Below, one piece after another: positions 7,154 to 15,215 of a DNA stretch of 32,992 nt (positions are counted from its first letter, which is position 1; each line of letters begins with the position of its first letter). The stretch covers positions 1-32,992 of the forward strand of contig USMI01000009.1 in NCBI GenBank assembly GCA_900555735.1, written 5' to 3'. A model generated the notes under the pieces. That model ran no database searches. It was not told where the DNA came from and saw only the letters and a list, made by a program, of their open reading frames with translations. Made by a program: the position numbers and the translations under genes. This stretch comes from an uncultured Eubacteriales bacterium (lineage in GTDB: Bacteria; Bacillota; Clostridia; Oscillospirales; Oscillospiraceae).

Positions 7154-7209
7154 GGCCCAATACTGTGAACTTTTGCTCAAAAATGGTACGCTTACGAAAC
7201 AGGCGCCGC

Positions 7210-7800
7210 TTATCTCCGCAAAGCGGCGGCGACCCGCTCCGCTATGAGCCGGTGGCCCTCCGCCGTAGGATGCAGGCCGTCCAGATACAGCTCCGGCCGG
7301 GGCGTGCCGTCCGCGCCCCGCAGCAGATCGTACAATGCAACATACGGCACACGGAACGTGCGGCAGAACAGGACCAACCACTGGTGATACGCCTCCAGTG
7401 TCGCTTTGTTGGAGGGACGCATCACCTCCTGCCACTCCGGCGTCACCGTCGGGAAGGACACCGCCAGCGGCGAGAGCACCACGCAGCGGCCTCCCGCCGT
7501 CAGCACCTGCTGCACCATGGCGCCCATATTGGCCCGTGCGCCGGTATCGACGCCGGAATAAAAGATATCGTTAATGCCGCCCATCAGCAGCACCGTCGAC
7601 CGCATCCCAAGGGGCTGCTGCCGCAGCCGCGGGATGACCTCCGTATTCAGCCGCGCCAGCATTCCGCCGGTGGTGTCGCCGGACACGCCCAGATTCACCA
7701 CCGGACACGCCAGCGCCTGTCCCACCAGTGTCGTCCACCGCTGCGCGGAACGCACGCCATAGCCGTAGGTAATGCTGTCACCCAAGCAGATCAGTTCCAT
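7210..7800 (-). CDS. SGNH/GDSL-type hydrolase (probable esterase/lipase)
   Basis: 196 residues. Block I is LGDSITYGYG with nucleophile Ser9, block II has LGVSGDT with the oxyanion glycine, block III is GGIND with Asn77, and block V is DGLHP with Asp174 and His177. These are the full set of SGNH catalytic residues. There is no signal peptide with this start, so the enzyme is probably cytoplasmic; its substrate cannot be predicted. The start at 7800 has GAGAGGGG six bases upstream and fits the mapped promoter. An alternative ATG at 7833 lies almost at the predicted transcription start. It is divergent from the MerR-RDD gene across a 160-base gap, and upstream of the ATPase gene on the same strand. 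Confidence 0.88.
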   Translation of the reverse strand: MELICLGDSITYGYGVRSAQRWTTLVGQALACPVVNLGVSGDTTGGMLARLNTEVIPRLRQQPLGMRSTVLLMGGINDIFYSGVDTGARANMGAMVQQVLTAGGRCVVLSPLAVSFPTVTPEWQEVMRPSNKATLEAYHQWLVLFCRTFRVPYVALYDLLRGADGTPRPELYLDGLHPTAEGHRLIAERVAAALRR

Positions 7801-7834
7801 CTCTGTCCCCTCTCCCGTAAAAGCGTTTTTCATC

Positions 7835-7863
7835 AGTATACCCTTCGGCGTCCCGCAAGTAAA
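7835..7863 (-). promoter_or_regulatory. Promoter for the SGNH hydrolase
   Basis: Minus strand: TTTACT (7858-7863), a 17-base spacer, then TATACT (7835-7840). Confidence 0.5.
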
Positions 7864-7910
7864 GAAAAACTCTTTCCATGTCCTGATTTTCACTTTTTTC
7901 AAAAAAACGC

Positions 7911-7941
7911 TTGACTGTAAAGCGGCTTTATAGCTTACTAT
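7911..7941 (+). promoter_or_regulatory. MerR-type promoter with 19-base spacer and central dyad
   Basis: TTGACT (7911-7916), a 19-base spacer, then TACTAT (7936-7941). The spacer contains the perfect palindrome TAAAGCGGCTTTA (7918-7930). Overlong 19-base spacers with a dyad between -35 and -10 are the classic targets of MerR-family activators, which twist the DNA to realign the boxes. The regulator gene starts 20 bases downstream, so this predicts autoregulation. Confidence 0.75.
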
Positions 7942-7960
7942 TACCGTAGGAGGTGGGGCC

Positions 7961-9376
7961 ATGACCATCAAAGACATCGAAGCCCGGTCCGGCATGACGC
8001 GCGCCAACATCCGGTTTTATGAAGCCGAAGGGCTGCTGACTCCGGCACGGAGCGCCAACGGCTATCGGGACTATTCCGATCACGATCTGGAGGTACTCAA
8101 GCGTATCAAGCTGCTGCGAAGCCTTCGTATCCCGCTGGAGGAGATCAAGGCGCTGCACAACGACACCGACGATCTGCTCCACACGCTGGATCGCCATATC
8201 GCCGCGCTGAACGCCGAGCGGCAGGACATCGACCGCTCGGAGCAGGTGTGCCGGGAGATGCGGACGGACGGCGTCACCTATCAGACACTGGATGCCCAGA
8301 AATATCTGGACGCGCTGGATCGCGGCGTGGAGGAAAACGCCCTGTCCGCTGACGTAATCCCCGCTGTCCGGTCGCCGTGGCGGCGGTTTTTCGCCCGCGT
8401 GCTGGACGATCTTCTGTATACCGCGCTGTGGCTCGCCTTTCTTCTTCTGATCTGCAACGTCAATCCCAGCTATGGCCTGCTGAATACGCTCATGTCGCTT
8501 CTGATGATGCTGTTTCTGGAGCCGCTGCTGCTGCACCTCTGGGGCACCACGCCCGGCAAATGGGTGATGGGCCTTTCCGTCACAGACAGCGACGGCGGCC
8601 GCCTGACCTACTCCGCCGGACTTTCCCGCACACTGTCGGCAATGTGGTACGGCATGGGCCTTGGCATCATCCCCTTCTATCGGCTGTACCGGCTGTGGAA
8701 AAGCTATAAGGCCTGCGAGGAAGGCTCCGATCTCCCTTGGGAGGATGCGTCCGCCTTGTCCCTGCGGCCGCAGAAGCGGTGGCGTGCGCCGGTGCTGGCC
8801 TGCGCCTACATCGCCGTCGTGGTCGGTGCCTTGACGCTGTCCCTCATCTCCGCAGAGATGCCCCGTCACCGCGGCAGCATCACCACAGCGGAATTCTGCG
8901 ACAACTTTAACCGTCTTGCCGCCTTCCAGAACATCAGCTATGAGAGCACGCTGGACAGTGACGGCACATGGCGCAGCGCACGGGACACCTACTCCATAAA
9001 TGTCGACGGGCAGGCTGCTCCGCCGGACTTCACCATCACGGAAACCGACGGCGTCGTCACGCGGGTCGCGTTTCAGTACGCTTCCCATAAACCGGAGTAC
9101 TGGCCGCCCAGCTTTCAGGACCAGATGATCCTGTCCGCCTTCTCCTATGCCGGCGTGCAGGAAGGCCTCTTCGGCTATCTGAACACCCGCGACACCATTT
9201 TGTCGGAAATTCAGGCCCATCCCTACGAGAGCTTTTCCTTTACGGAAAACGGCGTCACCCTCACCTGTAATGTGGCCTATTCCGGCTACGATCCACAGGG
9301 CGCAAAGTACCTCTGGCCCATAGACGACCAGAACGCATCGTATACCTTCTCCTTCTGCATGGAGAAAACCGCATAA
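7961..9376 (+). CDS. Membrane-anchored MerR-family regulator with RDD domain and C-terminal sensor-like domain
   Basis: 471 residues in three parts. Residues 1-70 are a MerR winged helix (TIKDIEARSGMTRANIRFYE, then GYRDYS). A helical linker runs to about 135. Residues 140-245 are an RDD-type membrane domain with the RFFARVLDD signature, hydrophobic segments near 150-166 and 172-192, and GTTPGKWVMGL. A further membrane segment lies at about 277-297, followed by 170 residues with no helix-turn-helix or known enzyme motif. Arginine/lysine-rich residues 241-275 suggest that this loop is cytoplasmic and the C-terminal domain lies outside, by the positive-inside rule. It would be a one-component transmembrane transcription factor. 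An AGGAGG ribosome binding site precedes the ATG. The ligand is unknown; targets beyond its own promoter are unknown. Confidence 0.85.
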   Translation: MTIKDIEARSGMTRANIRFYEAEGLLTPARSANGYRDYSDHDLEVLKRIKLLRSLRIPLEEIKALHNDTDDLLHTLDRHIAALNAERQDIDRSEQVCREMRTDGVTYQTLDAQKYLDALDRGVEENALSADVIPAVRSPWRRFFARVLDDLLYTALWLAFLLLICNVNPSYGLLNTLMSLLMMLFLEPLLLHLWGTTPGKWVMGLSVTDSDGGRLTYSAGLSRTLSAMWYGMGLGIIPFYRLYRLWKSYKACEEGSDLPWEDASALSLRPQKRWRAPVLACAYIAVVVGALTLSLISAEMPRHRGSITTAEFCDNFNRLAAFQNISYESTLDSDGTWRSARDTYSINVDGQAAPPDFTITETDGVVTRVAFQYASHKPEYWPPSFQDQMILSAFSYAGVQEGLFGYLNTRDTILSEIQAHPYESFSFTENGVTLTCNVAYSGYDPQGAKYLWPIDDQNASYTFSFCMEKTA

Positions 9377-9381
9377 GAAAC

Positions 9382-9409
9382 GGGCCGTCCGGCGATCGCC
9401 GGACGGCCC
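9382..9409. terminator. 28-base perfect palindrome between convergent genes
   Basis: A perfect 14+14 palindrome centred on CGATCG, six bases after the MerR-RDD stop. There is no T-run on either strand, so it is a weak or bidirectional terminator at best. Confidence 0.5.
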
Positions 9410-9492
9410 ATTGTCGTCAGGTGTCATCATTCGATAGGAGACAGGCAGTCCTCGCGTGATCCTCGACGTACCAACACAGTTTTATTATATTT

Positions 9493-10767
9493 TTACACGC
9501 CCAGCTTTTCCAGCGCCGCCAGCTTCAGGCAGTTGCAGAAGATGGCGATGGCCTGCTTCAGTTCCTCCACAGGCGGGAAGGAGGGCGCAATGCGAATGTT
9601 GCTGTCGTTGGGGTCGATGCCGTAGGGGAAGGTGGCGCCCGCGCCGGTCATGGTGACACCCGCCTCCTTGCACAGCGCCAGCGTCCGCTTGGCGCAGCCG
9701 TGCATGGCGTCCACGCTGACGAAATAGCCGCCCACGGGGCGCTTGTAGTCCGCGATGCCCAGCAGAGCGATCTCAGTGTCCAGTGCATCCAGTACCGCAT
9801 GGAACTTGGGCGCCAGAATGGCGGCATGCTTCTTCATCAGGGCCAGCGTATGGGCTTTATCCTTCAGATACTTCACATGGCGCAGCTGGTTGATCTTGTC
9901 GAAGCCGATGGTCTGGATGTTGATGAGCTTGCTGAAATAGTCGATGTTGGCCTCGCTGGCGGCCATCACGCCTACGCCCGCGCCGGGGAAGGTGACCTTG
10001 CTGGTGGAGGCGAACTCATACACCATGTCGGCATTGTCGTTTTCGGCGCACAGGCTGAGAATATCGGGGAAGTCCACATAGTCGCAGTCGAACTCATGGA
10101 TGCAGTAGGCGTTATCCCACATCAGCATGAAATCGGGGGCGGCGGGCTTCAGGGCCGCCAGACGGCGGATGGTCTCATCGGAATACACCACGCCCTCGGG
10201 GTTGGAGTACTTGGGAACATTCCACATACCCTTGACGGCAGGATCCTTCACCAGTTCCTCCACCATGTCCATATCGGGACCAGCGGCGGTCATGGGAACG
10301 GTGATCATCTCCACGCCGAAGGACTGGGTGACCTTGAAGTGCCGGTCATAGCCGGGGGCGGGGCAGAGCCACTTCACCTTGTCCAGCTTGCACCATGGCT
10401 TCTCGCTGTGGAGCAGGCCGTGGGTAAAGGCCTTGGACACCGCGTCATACATCAGCTGCAAACTGGCGTTGCCGCCCACGAACACCTGCTCCGGCTTGCA
10501 GCCCAGAATGTCGGCAAACAGCGCCTTGGCGGCGGGGATACCGGCCACCTCGCCATAGTTTCGGGTCTCGATACCGTCGGAGACAAAATCCTCCGGCTTG
10601 ATGAGAACGCCGAAGATATCCGTCACCAGATCCAGCTGGTCGCGGCCCGGCTTGCCCCGTGCCATATTCAGCTTCAGGCCCAGCGCCTTCTGCTGCTCAT
10701 AGGCCGCCTTGACGGCAGCATATTCCGCCTGACGCTCCTGCAGCGTCATTTCCGCGTACTTTTTCAT
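9493..10767 (-). CDS. Aminotransferase, aspartate aminotransferase subgroup Ic type (PLP-dependent, fold type I)
   Basis: 424 residues. The PLP-binding lysine is in STSKVTFPG (Lys257). Supporting active-site residues are Asn189 in YSNPEG, Asp218 and Tyr221 in WDNAY, and the substrate-carboxylate arginine in SNIRIAPSFP near the C-terminus. The N-terminal MARGKPGRDQLDL and GGNASLQLMYD blocks match the large 'putative aminotransferase' group that includes the Corynebacterium-type aspartate transaminase. It is cytoplasmic and moves amino groups between aspartate or a similar amino acid and 2-oxoglutarate. The exact substrate cannot be read from the sequence. An AAGGAGG site sits upstream of the ATG. 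It is monocistronic, with its own promoter. Confidence 0.88.
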   Translation of the reverse strand: MKKYAEMTLQERQAEYAAVKAAYEQQKALGLKLNMARGKPGRDQLDLVTDIFGVLIKPEDFVSDGIETRNYGEVAGIPAAKALFADILGCKPEQVFVGGNASLQLMYDAVSKAFTHGLLHSEKPWCKLDKVKWLCPAPGYDRHFKVTQSFGVEMITVPMTAAGPDMDMVEELVKDPAVKGMWNVPKYSNPEGVVYSDETIRRLAALKPAAPDFMLMWDNAYCIHEFDCDYVDFPDILSLCAENDNADMVYEFASTSKVTFPGAGVGVMAASEANIDYFSKLINIQTIGFDKINQLRHVKYLKDKAHTLALMKKHAAILAPKFHAVLDALDTEIALLGIADYKRPVGGYFVSVDAMHGCAKRTLALCKEAGVTMTGAGATFPYGIDPNDSNIRIAPSFPPVEELKQAIAIFCNCLKLAALEKLGV

Positions 10768-10810
10768 GGTATTGCCTCCTTATATGCCTGTTATCGTACC
10801 ATTTTTGCCT

Positions 10811-10839
10811 AGTCTACCACACTTACCGGCGTTTTGCAA
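10811..10839 (-). promoter_or_regulatory. Promoter for the aminotransferase gene
   Basis: Minus strand: TTGCAA (10834-10839), a 17-base spacer, then TAGACT (10811-10816). Confidence 0.6.
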
Positions 10840-10886
10840 TACATATCCTGCGAACATTCGTCTTTCTGACGGGGATTTCCGGTGAG

Positions 10887-10916
10887 AAAATTGCCGTGGT
10901 CACCCACGGCAATTTT
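10887..10916 (-). terminator. Terminator of the NhaC antiporter gene
   Basis: 9-base-pair stem (10891-10899 with 10904-10912), extended by A/T pairs to 13, with a four-base loop and TTTT on the minus strand, ten bases beyond the stop codon. Confidence 0.75.
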
Positions 10917-10925
10917 GTATATTAT

Positions 10926-12374
10926 TTATAAGGTCTCGCTGGACTCGCTTTCGTCCCGTTCCTGCGCCAGCAGGGCCTTTTTAGCCTCCACGCCGGACTG
11001 GGCGCAGCCATACTCCCAGCTCCAGGGATCCCTGCGGCACACGCCGTCGGCATAGGGCACAAAGATGGACAGCAGGCCAAAGGCCGCCAGAAACCAGCAG
11101 TACCACATGCCGCCTACGATCCCGGCAGGGCTGGTGTACAGCTCCGCCGAGGTGACGGTGGCGTTGGTCAGGGCCGCGGCGCTGAGCAGCTGCGCGCCAT
11201 AGGGGATGATGCCCTGAAACACGCAGGAGAAGATATCCAGCAGAGAGGCAGTGCGGCGGGGATCCACCTTGTACTCGTTGGACACGTCCCGGGCCATGTC
11301 GCCCGCCACGATGATGGCCACGGTGTTGTTGGCGGTGGCGCAGTCGCACAGGGACACCATGGCAGCGATACCCACCTGTGCGGACTTGTTGCCCTTCATG
11401 ACAGCACGCAGCTTCCGGATGATCCACGCGATGCCGCCGTTTCTGGCGATCAGCTCCGACATGCCGCCGCACAGCAGCGTCAGGAAGAATACCTCGTTCA
11501 TGCTGGTAAAGCCCGTCCACACGCTCTGGGCAAAGCCGGCAATGGTCATATCACCGGCGCAGATGCCGATGATGCCGGCGGAGAAAATACCGATGGTCAG
11601 GGCAAAGAACACGTTCAGGCCGCACAGCGCCAGCACCAGAACCAGCACATAGGGCAGCACCTTGATGATGTCAAAGGGCAGCGCCTCCAGCGGCATGACC
11701 ACCTCGGGGCGGCCGATGAACAGCAGCAGCACCAGCGTCACAATGGCGGCAGGCAGGGCCACCAGAAAGTTGACCCGGAACTTATCCCGCATCTCGCAGC
11801 GCTGGCTGCGGGTAGCAGCGATGGTGGTATCAGAGATCATGGACAGGTTGTCGCCGAACATGGCGCCGCCCACCACCGCGCCGATGACCACCGTCAGGGA
11901 CAATCCGCCCTTCTCCGCAATACCCACAGCGATGGGGATGACCGCGGAAACGGTGCCCATGGAGGAACCGGTGGCGGTGCCCATAAAGGCAGAGATCACA
12001 AACAGGCCCGCCGCCAGAAACTGCACCGGCACCAGCGAAAGGCCCAGATTCACGGTGGACTCCCGGCCGCCCATATTGGCCGCCACCTGCGCGAAAGCGC
12101 CCGCCAGAATGTAGATCATCAGCATGGTGAGAATGTCCACGTTGGCCGCGCCCTTGGCGAACACCTCAAACTTCTCGTTGATGGTGCCCTTGAACATGAT
12201 GAAGGCCACCAGCACCGCCACGAACATGGCGGTAACAGAGGGGAACTGGTAAAAGGCCATCTCCTTGCCCTTCACCTGATAGTAAATGCCTGCACCCATG
12301 TAGATGACGATGAAGATCACAAAGGGGATCAGCGCCAGTCCGTTGGGCTTTTTCTCGTTGAGGGAATTTTTCAT
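10926..12374 (-). CDS. nhaC: Na+/H+ antiporter, NhaC family
   Basis: 482 residues with about a dozen hydrophobic segments. It has the polar, glycine-rich membrane motifs typical of NhaC (for example GTATGSSMGTVSA and GAMFGDNLSMISDTT) and a CDCATANNTVAI segment late in the protein. The family exchanges external protons for internal sodium; some members instead swap organic anions (malate/lactate), so the precise substrate is open. The ATG at 12374 is preceded by AAGGAGAG and starts MKNSLNEKKPNG before the first membrane helix. The gene has its own promoter and leader and a terminator, so it is monocistronic. Confidence 0.88.
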   Translation of the reverse strand: MKNSLNEKKPNGLALIPFVIFIVIYMGAGIYYQVKGKEMAFYQFPSVTAMFVAVLVAFIMFKGTINEKFEVFAKGAANVDILTMLMIYILAGAFAQVAANMGGRESTVNLGLSLVPVQFLAAGLFVISAFMGTATGSSMGTVSAVIPIAVGIAEKGGLSLTVVIGAVVGGAMFGDNLSMISDTTIAATRSQRCEMRDKFRVNFLVALPAAIVTLVLLLFIGRPEVVMPLEALPFDIIKVLPYVLVLVLALCGLNVFFALTIGIFSAGIIGICAGDMTIAGFAQSVWTGFTSMNEVFFLTLLCGGMSELIARNGGIAWIIRKLRAVMKGNKSAQVGIAAMVSLCDCATANNTVAIIVAGDMARDVSNEYKVDPRRTASLLDIFSCVFQGIIPYGAQLLSAAALTNATVTSAELYTSPAGIVGGMWYCWFLAAFGLLSIFVPYADGVCRRDPWSWEYGCAQSGVEAKKALLAQERDESESSETL

Positions 12375-12428
12375 ATCGGGGGAAACTCTCCTTTTCTTGT
12401 ACTTTTCCTTTTCTCCACAGCAAAATGC

Positions 12429-12452
12429 CCGCGGGGTGTTTCCGCCCCGCGG
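12429..12452 (-). promoter_or_regulatory. GC-rich hairpin in the leader of the NhaC gene
   Basis: 8-base-pair perfect stem (12429-12436 with 12445-12452) and an 8-base loop, followed on the minus strand by GCATTTT. It lies between the promoter and the ribosome binding site, about 55 bases before the ATG, and could act as an attenuator or simply stabilise the RNA. Confidence 0.45.
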
Positions 12453-12468
12453 ACATCTTACAATTGGT

Positions 12469-12498
12469 ATCATACAGGAGAATGGTTCCCATTGTCAA
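12469..12498 (-). promoter_or_regulatory. Promoter for the NhaC gene
   Basis: Minus strand: TTGACA (12493-12498), an 18-base spacer, then TATGAT (12469-12474). Confidence 0.65.
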
Positions 12499-12549
12499 CA
12501 CCGTTTTCTATTTTTCTTCCATCTGGTTATCTATAACTTAGATAGCAAA

Positions 12550-13365
12550 TCATCTTCTCCGCAGTTCATACACATCCGTGCGTCGGGCGGAGAGAACCGG
12601 CAATTGCTGCCGGATGGCCTCCACCCGTTCCATGTCCAGCGTGGTGACGGCGATCTGCGGCATTTCGTCACACTGATGGACGACCGTCCCCCACGGGTCG
12701 CATACGATGGAGTGGCCCCACGCCACATAGCCCGCCGAGGTATCCCGCGCCGAGGAGGTGCCAACGGTATAGCACTGGCCATCCACTGCCCGCTGGCGGA
12801 ACAACAGCTCCCAATGGGCGGGACCGGTGGTCATGTTGAAGGCGGCGGGAACGACGATCAGCTTCGCGCCTGCCAGTGTCATCAGCTGTATCAGCTCCAC
12901 AAATCGGAAGTCGAAGCAGACACACACGCCCACCGTCCCCCACGGGGTATCGAAGGTGGTAACGCTGTCGCCCGCCGTCAGGGTCTCAGACTCCATGAAC
13001 CGCTGACCGCCTGCCACGGCGATGTCGAACAGGTGCATCTTCCTGTGCTTGGCCGCCATCTGTCCGTCAGGCGCAAACACATAGCAGGTGTTGTAGACCC
13101 TGCCCTCCGCCAGCTCCGGCACAGTGCCGCCCACCAACCAGATGCCTCGCTCCTTTGCCAGCGCGCTGAGGGCCCGCCAGACGTGGCCGCCCTCCTCCTC
13201 GCCGTAAGGGCGAAAGCAGGCGTTGTCATAGGGGCAGCAGAACATCTCCGGCAGGACCGCCATGTCAACGTTTCCCGCCTGCCGCACCATATCACAGGCG
13301 CGGCGGATATTCGCTTCCTTGTCGGCCGTAACGGGCATCTGGATCTGTGCGATCTTCAACTCCAT
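12550..13365 (-). CDS. Carbon-nitrogen hydrolase, nitrilase superfamily (omega-amidase/Nit2-like)
   Basis: 271 residues. The Glu-Lys-Cys triad is in place: Glu40 in VLPEMF, Lys109 in KHRKMHLFD, and Cys150 in VCVCFDFRFVE. The HRKMHLFD block and the length are typical of omega-amidases and their close relatives, which hydrolyse 2-oxoglutaramate-type amides left by transamination. It lies nine bases after the smr stop, so it is the second gene of a two-gene operon. A nitrile substrate is unlikely; another small amide remains possible. Confidence 0.85.
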   Translation of the reverse strand: MELKIAQIQMPVTADKEANIRRACDMVRQAGNVDMAVLPEMFCCPYDNACFRPYGEEEGGHVWRALSALAKERGIWLVGGTVPELAEGRVYNTCYVFAPDGQMAAKHRKMHLFDIAVAGGQRFMESETLTAGDSVTTFDTPWGTVGVCVCFDFRFVELIQLMTLAGAKLIVVPAAFNMTTGPAHWELLFRQRAVDGQCYTVGTSSARDTSAGYVAWGHSIVCDPWGTVVHQCDEMPQIAVTTLDMERVEAIRQQLPVLSARRTDVYELRRR

Positions 13366-13374
13366 AGCAACCTC

Positions 13375-13614
13375 CTAAAACTCCCGCAGCACCAGATCGG
13401 TGCGGCCCTGGTCCAGCGGAATGACCCGCAGTACCCGTCCGGCATACTCCTGCCGCACCATGTCCCGCAGGGCCGTACCGCCGTTGTAGCCGTGAACGAT
13501 CCGCAGGCGGTAGGTGCCTGCCTTGGCCCGCCGCAGCGCCGCGTCAATGGTTATCTTGGCCTGATATGCGTTCTTTCCGTGCAGGTCGATCTCGACCACA
13601 CCGCCTGCTGCCAT
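13375..13614 (-). CDS. Stand-alone Smr-domain protein
   Basis: 79 residues comprising only a Smr (small MutS-related) domain. The signatures IDLHG (residues 9-13) and IVHGYNGGTALRDMV are both present. Smr domains cut nucleic acids; in MutS2 and other proteins they act as endonucleases on DNA or on mRNA at stalled ribosomes. The protein is much shorter than MutS2 and lacks the ATPase part, so its role is not defined. AGAGGAGGG precedes the ATG. It heads an operon with the nitrilase-family gene. Confidence 0.85.
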   Translation of the reverse strand: MAAGGVVEIDLHGKNAYQAKITIDAALRRAKAGTYRLRIVHGYNGGTALRDMVRQEYAGRVLRVIPLDQGRTDLVLREF

Positions 13615-13643
13615 TGTGCCGCCCTCCTCTTGTCTTTTCTTCT

Positions 13644-13672
13644 ATGATAGCGTAAAAGGTTTGAGTTTGCAA
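13644..13672 (-). promoter_or_regulatory. Promoter for the smr/amidase operon
   Basis: Minus strand: TTGCAA (13667-13672), a 17-base spacer, then TATCAT (13644-13649). Confidence 0.6.
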
Positions 13673-13724
13673 GGTGAAGGTGGTATAATGATATATAAGA
13701 TGGTCGCACTCTCCGAAGCAAACG

Positions 13725-13762
13725 GTATTTCGCGTCTGCGGACGCGAGGTACTTTTGGCCGC
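13725..13762 (+). repeat. Dispersed 38-base extragenic repeat, copy 1
   Basis: Differs at one position from the reverse complement of 25364-25401. It contains a CGCGTC-TGCG-GACGCG hairpin followed by GGTACTTTTGGCCGC. It lies in the non-coding gap between smr and the phosphoesterase gene. Confidence 0.8.
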
Positions 13763-13851
13763 GTCTATCTGTGTTTACACAGCGTGATTTGGCAAAAGTA
13801 GGTCGCTCCGGAGAGCGAAACTCTCCTTACGCCCTAGAAAGGAACCCGCCT

Positions 13852-14319
13852 ATGAAACTCCTCGTTCTCTCCGATTCCCACGGCAATGTGGACAATATGG
13901 CCCGCGCCGTGGAGCTGACCCGGCCCCGGCATATCCTGCATCTGGGGGACTGCCTTCGGGACGCGCAGGCGCTCCATGAGCGCTTTCCGGATATTCCCAT
14001 GGACACCGTGCCCGGCAACTGCGACTGGGGCAGCTTTGATGCGCCGGAGCGGCTGCTGGAGTTCGACGGCGTGCGGGTGCTGATGATGCACGGCCATACC
14101 CGGAACGTAAAATCCTCGCCGCTGGCGGCCCAGTACGCCGCCCGGGAGTACGGCGCGGATGTGCTGCTGTTCGGCCATACCCACCGCCCGTTGGTGGATT
14201 ACGACGGTACGCTGTACACCATGAACCCCGGCGCGGCGGGGGACTATCGCCGCCCCACCTACGGCGTGCTGACCATTGAAAACGGCAGGGCGGACTGCGC
14301 CGCATTTGTATTGGAGTAA
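13852..14319 (+). CDS. YfcE/MJ0936-like metallophosphoesterase
   Basis: 155 residues with all five calcineurin-like phosphoesterase blocks: DSHGN (Asp8, His10), GDC (Asp33), GNCD (Asn56), MHGH (His80) and GHTHRP (His109, His111). The family hydrolyses phosphodiesters with a two-metal centre in the cytoplasm; the physiological substrate is mostly unknown. The ATG at 13852 has AAAGGA upstream and begins at the conserved MKLLVLSDSHG; the frame is open further upstream but through repeat DNA. The stop is four bases before nfo, so the two genes are coupled. Confidence 0.9.
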   Translation: MKLLVLSDSHGNVDNMARAVELTRPRHILHLGDCLRDAQALHERFPDIPMDTVPGNCDWGSFDAPERLLEFDGVRVLMMHGHTRNVKSSPLAAQYAAREYGADVLLFGHTHRPLVDYDGTLYTMNPGAAGDYRRPTYGVLTIENGRADCAAFVLE

Positions 14320-14323
14320 GGAT

Positions 14324-15157
14324 ATGTTCTATATCGGTTGTCATCTCTCCCCCTCCGCCGGACTGCGGGCCATGGGGGAAACGGCGGTCTCTCTCGGGGC
14401 CACCACGCTGCAATTCTTCACCCGCAATCCAAGAGGCAGCAAAGCCAAGCCCATCGACCCCGCCGACGCGGCGGCGTTGATAGCCCTGTGCCGTGAGCAG
14501 CGCTTCGGCCCGCTGGTAGCCCACGCGCCCTACACCATCAACGCCTGCTCCAAGGACGAGCGCACCCGTGAATTCGCCCGCATGACACTGGCGGACGACT
14601 TACAGCGCATGGAGTACCTGCCCGGCAATCTCTACAATTTCCATCCCGGCAGCCACACCGGACAGGGCATCGAGACCGGCATCGCGCTCATCGCCGAAAC
14701 GCTGAACGCCATCCTGACGCCGGATATCCATACCACGGTGCTGCTGGAGACCATGGCGGGCAAGGGCACGGAGGTGGGCGGCCGGTTCGAGGAGCTGCGT
14801 GAGATCCTTGACCGGGTAGAGATCTCCGATAAGATGGGCATTTGTCTGGACACCTGCCATGTGTCCGACGCGGGGTATGACATCATCCATGGTCTGGACG
14901 GCGTGCTGGCGGAATTTGACCGGGTAATCGGTCTTGACCGGCTGAAAGCCGTTCATGTCAACGACAGTCTCAACCCCTGCGGCGCGAAAAAGGATCGCCA
15001 CGCCCGCATCGGTGAGGGCTATCTGGGGAAAGAGACCTTCCGCCGCGTCGTGAACCATCCCGCCTTACAGGGGCTTCCCATGGTGCTGGAGACCCCAAAC
15101 GAGCTGCCCGGCTATGCCCGCGAGATCGCCCTGCTGCGGGACATGCATCATGACTGA
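14324..15157 (+). CDS. nfo: Deoxyribonuclease IV (AP endonuclease IV)
   Basis: 277 residues, full length. All nine zinc ligands of endonuclease IV are visible: His67, His107, Glu142, Asp176, His179, His211, Asp224, His226 and Glu256, each in its expected context (HAPY, NFHPG, LETMAG, LDTCH, VHVNDS, DRHARIGEG, LETP). It cuts 5' of abasic sites in base-excision repair. It begins four bases after the phosphoesterase stop with AAGG as ribosome binding site. A strong terminator follows. Confidence 0.95.
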   Translation: MFYIGCHLSPSAGLRAMGETAVSLGATTLQFFTRNPRGSKAKPIDPADAAALIALCREQRFGPLVAHAPYTINACSKDERTREFARMTLADDLQRMEYLPGNLYNFHPGSHTGQGIETGIALIAETLNAILTPDIHTTVLLETMAGKGTEVGGRFEELREILDRVEISDKMGICLDTCHVSDAGYDIIHGLDGVLAEFDRVIGLDRLKAVHVNDSLNPCGAKKDRHARIGEGYLGKETFRRVVNHPALQGLPMVLETPNELPGYAREIALLRDMHHD

Positions 15158-15167
15158 CCGCATAACA

Positions 15168-15205
15168 ATAAGGCCCGCCTTCGCTGATGCGAAGGCGGGC
15201 CTTAT
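15168..15205. terminator. Bidirectional terminator between nfo and the TSCPD gene
   Basis: Perfect 17-base-pair stem (15168-15184 with 15189-15205) with a TGAT loop. It serves the convergent genes on both sides. Confidence 0.85.
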
Positions 15206-15215
15206 CTTATCACTT

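Noticed and set aside
7170..7185. 16-base match CTTTTGCTCAAAAATG also at 25156-25171
   Set aside because: A match of this length is close to what chance allows in 33 kb searched on both strands, and the flanks do not match.
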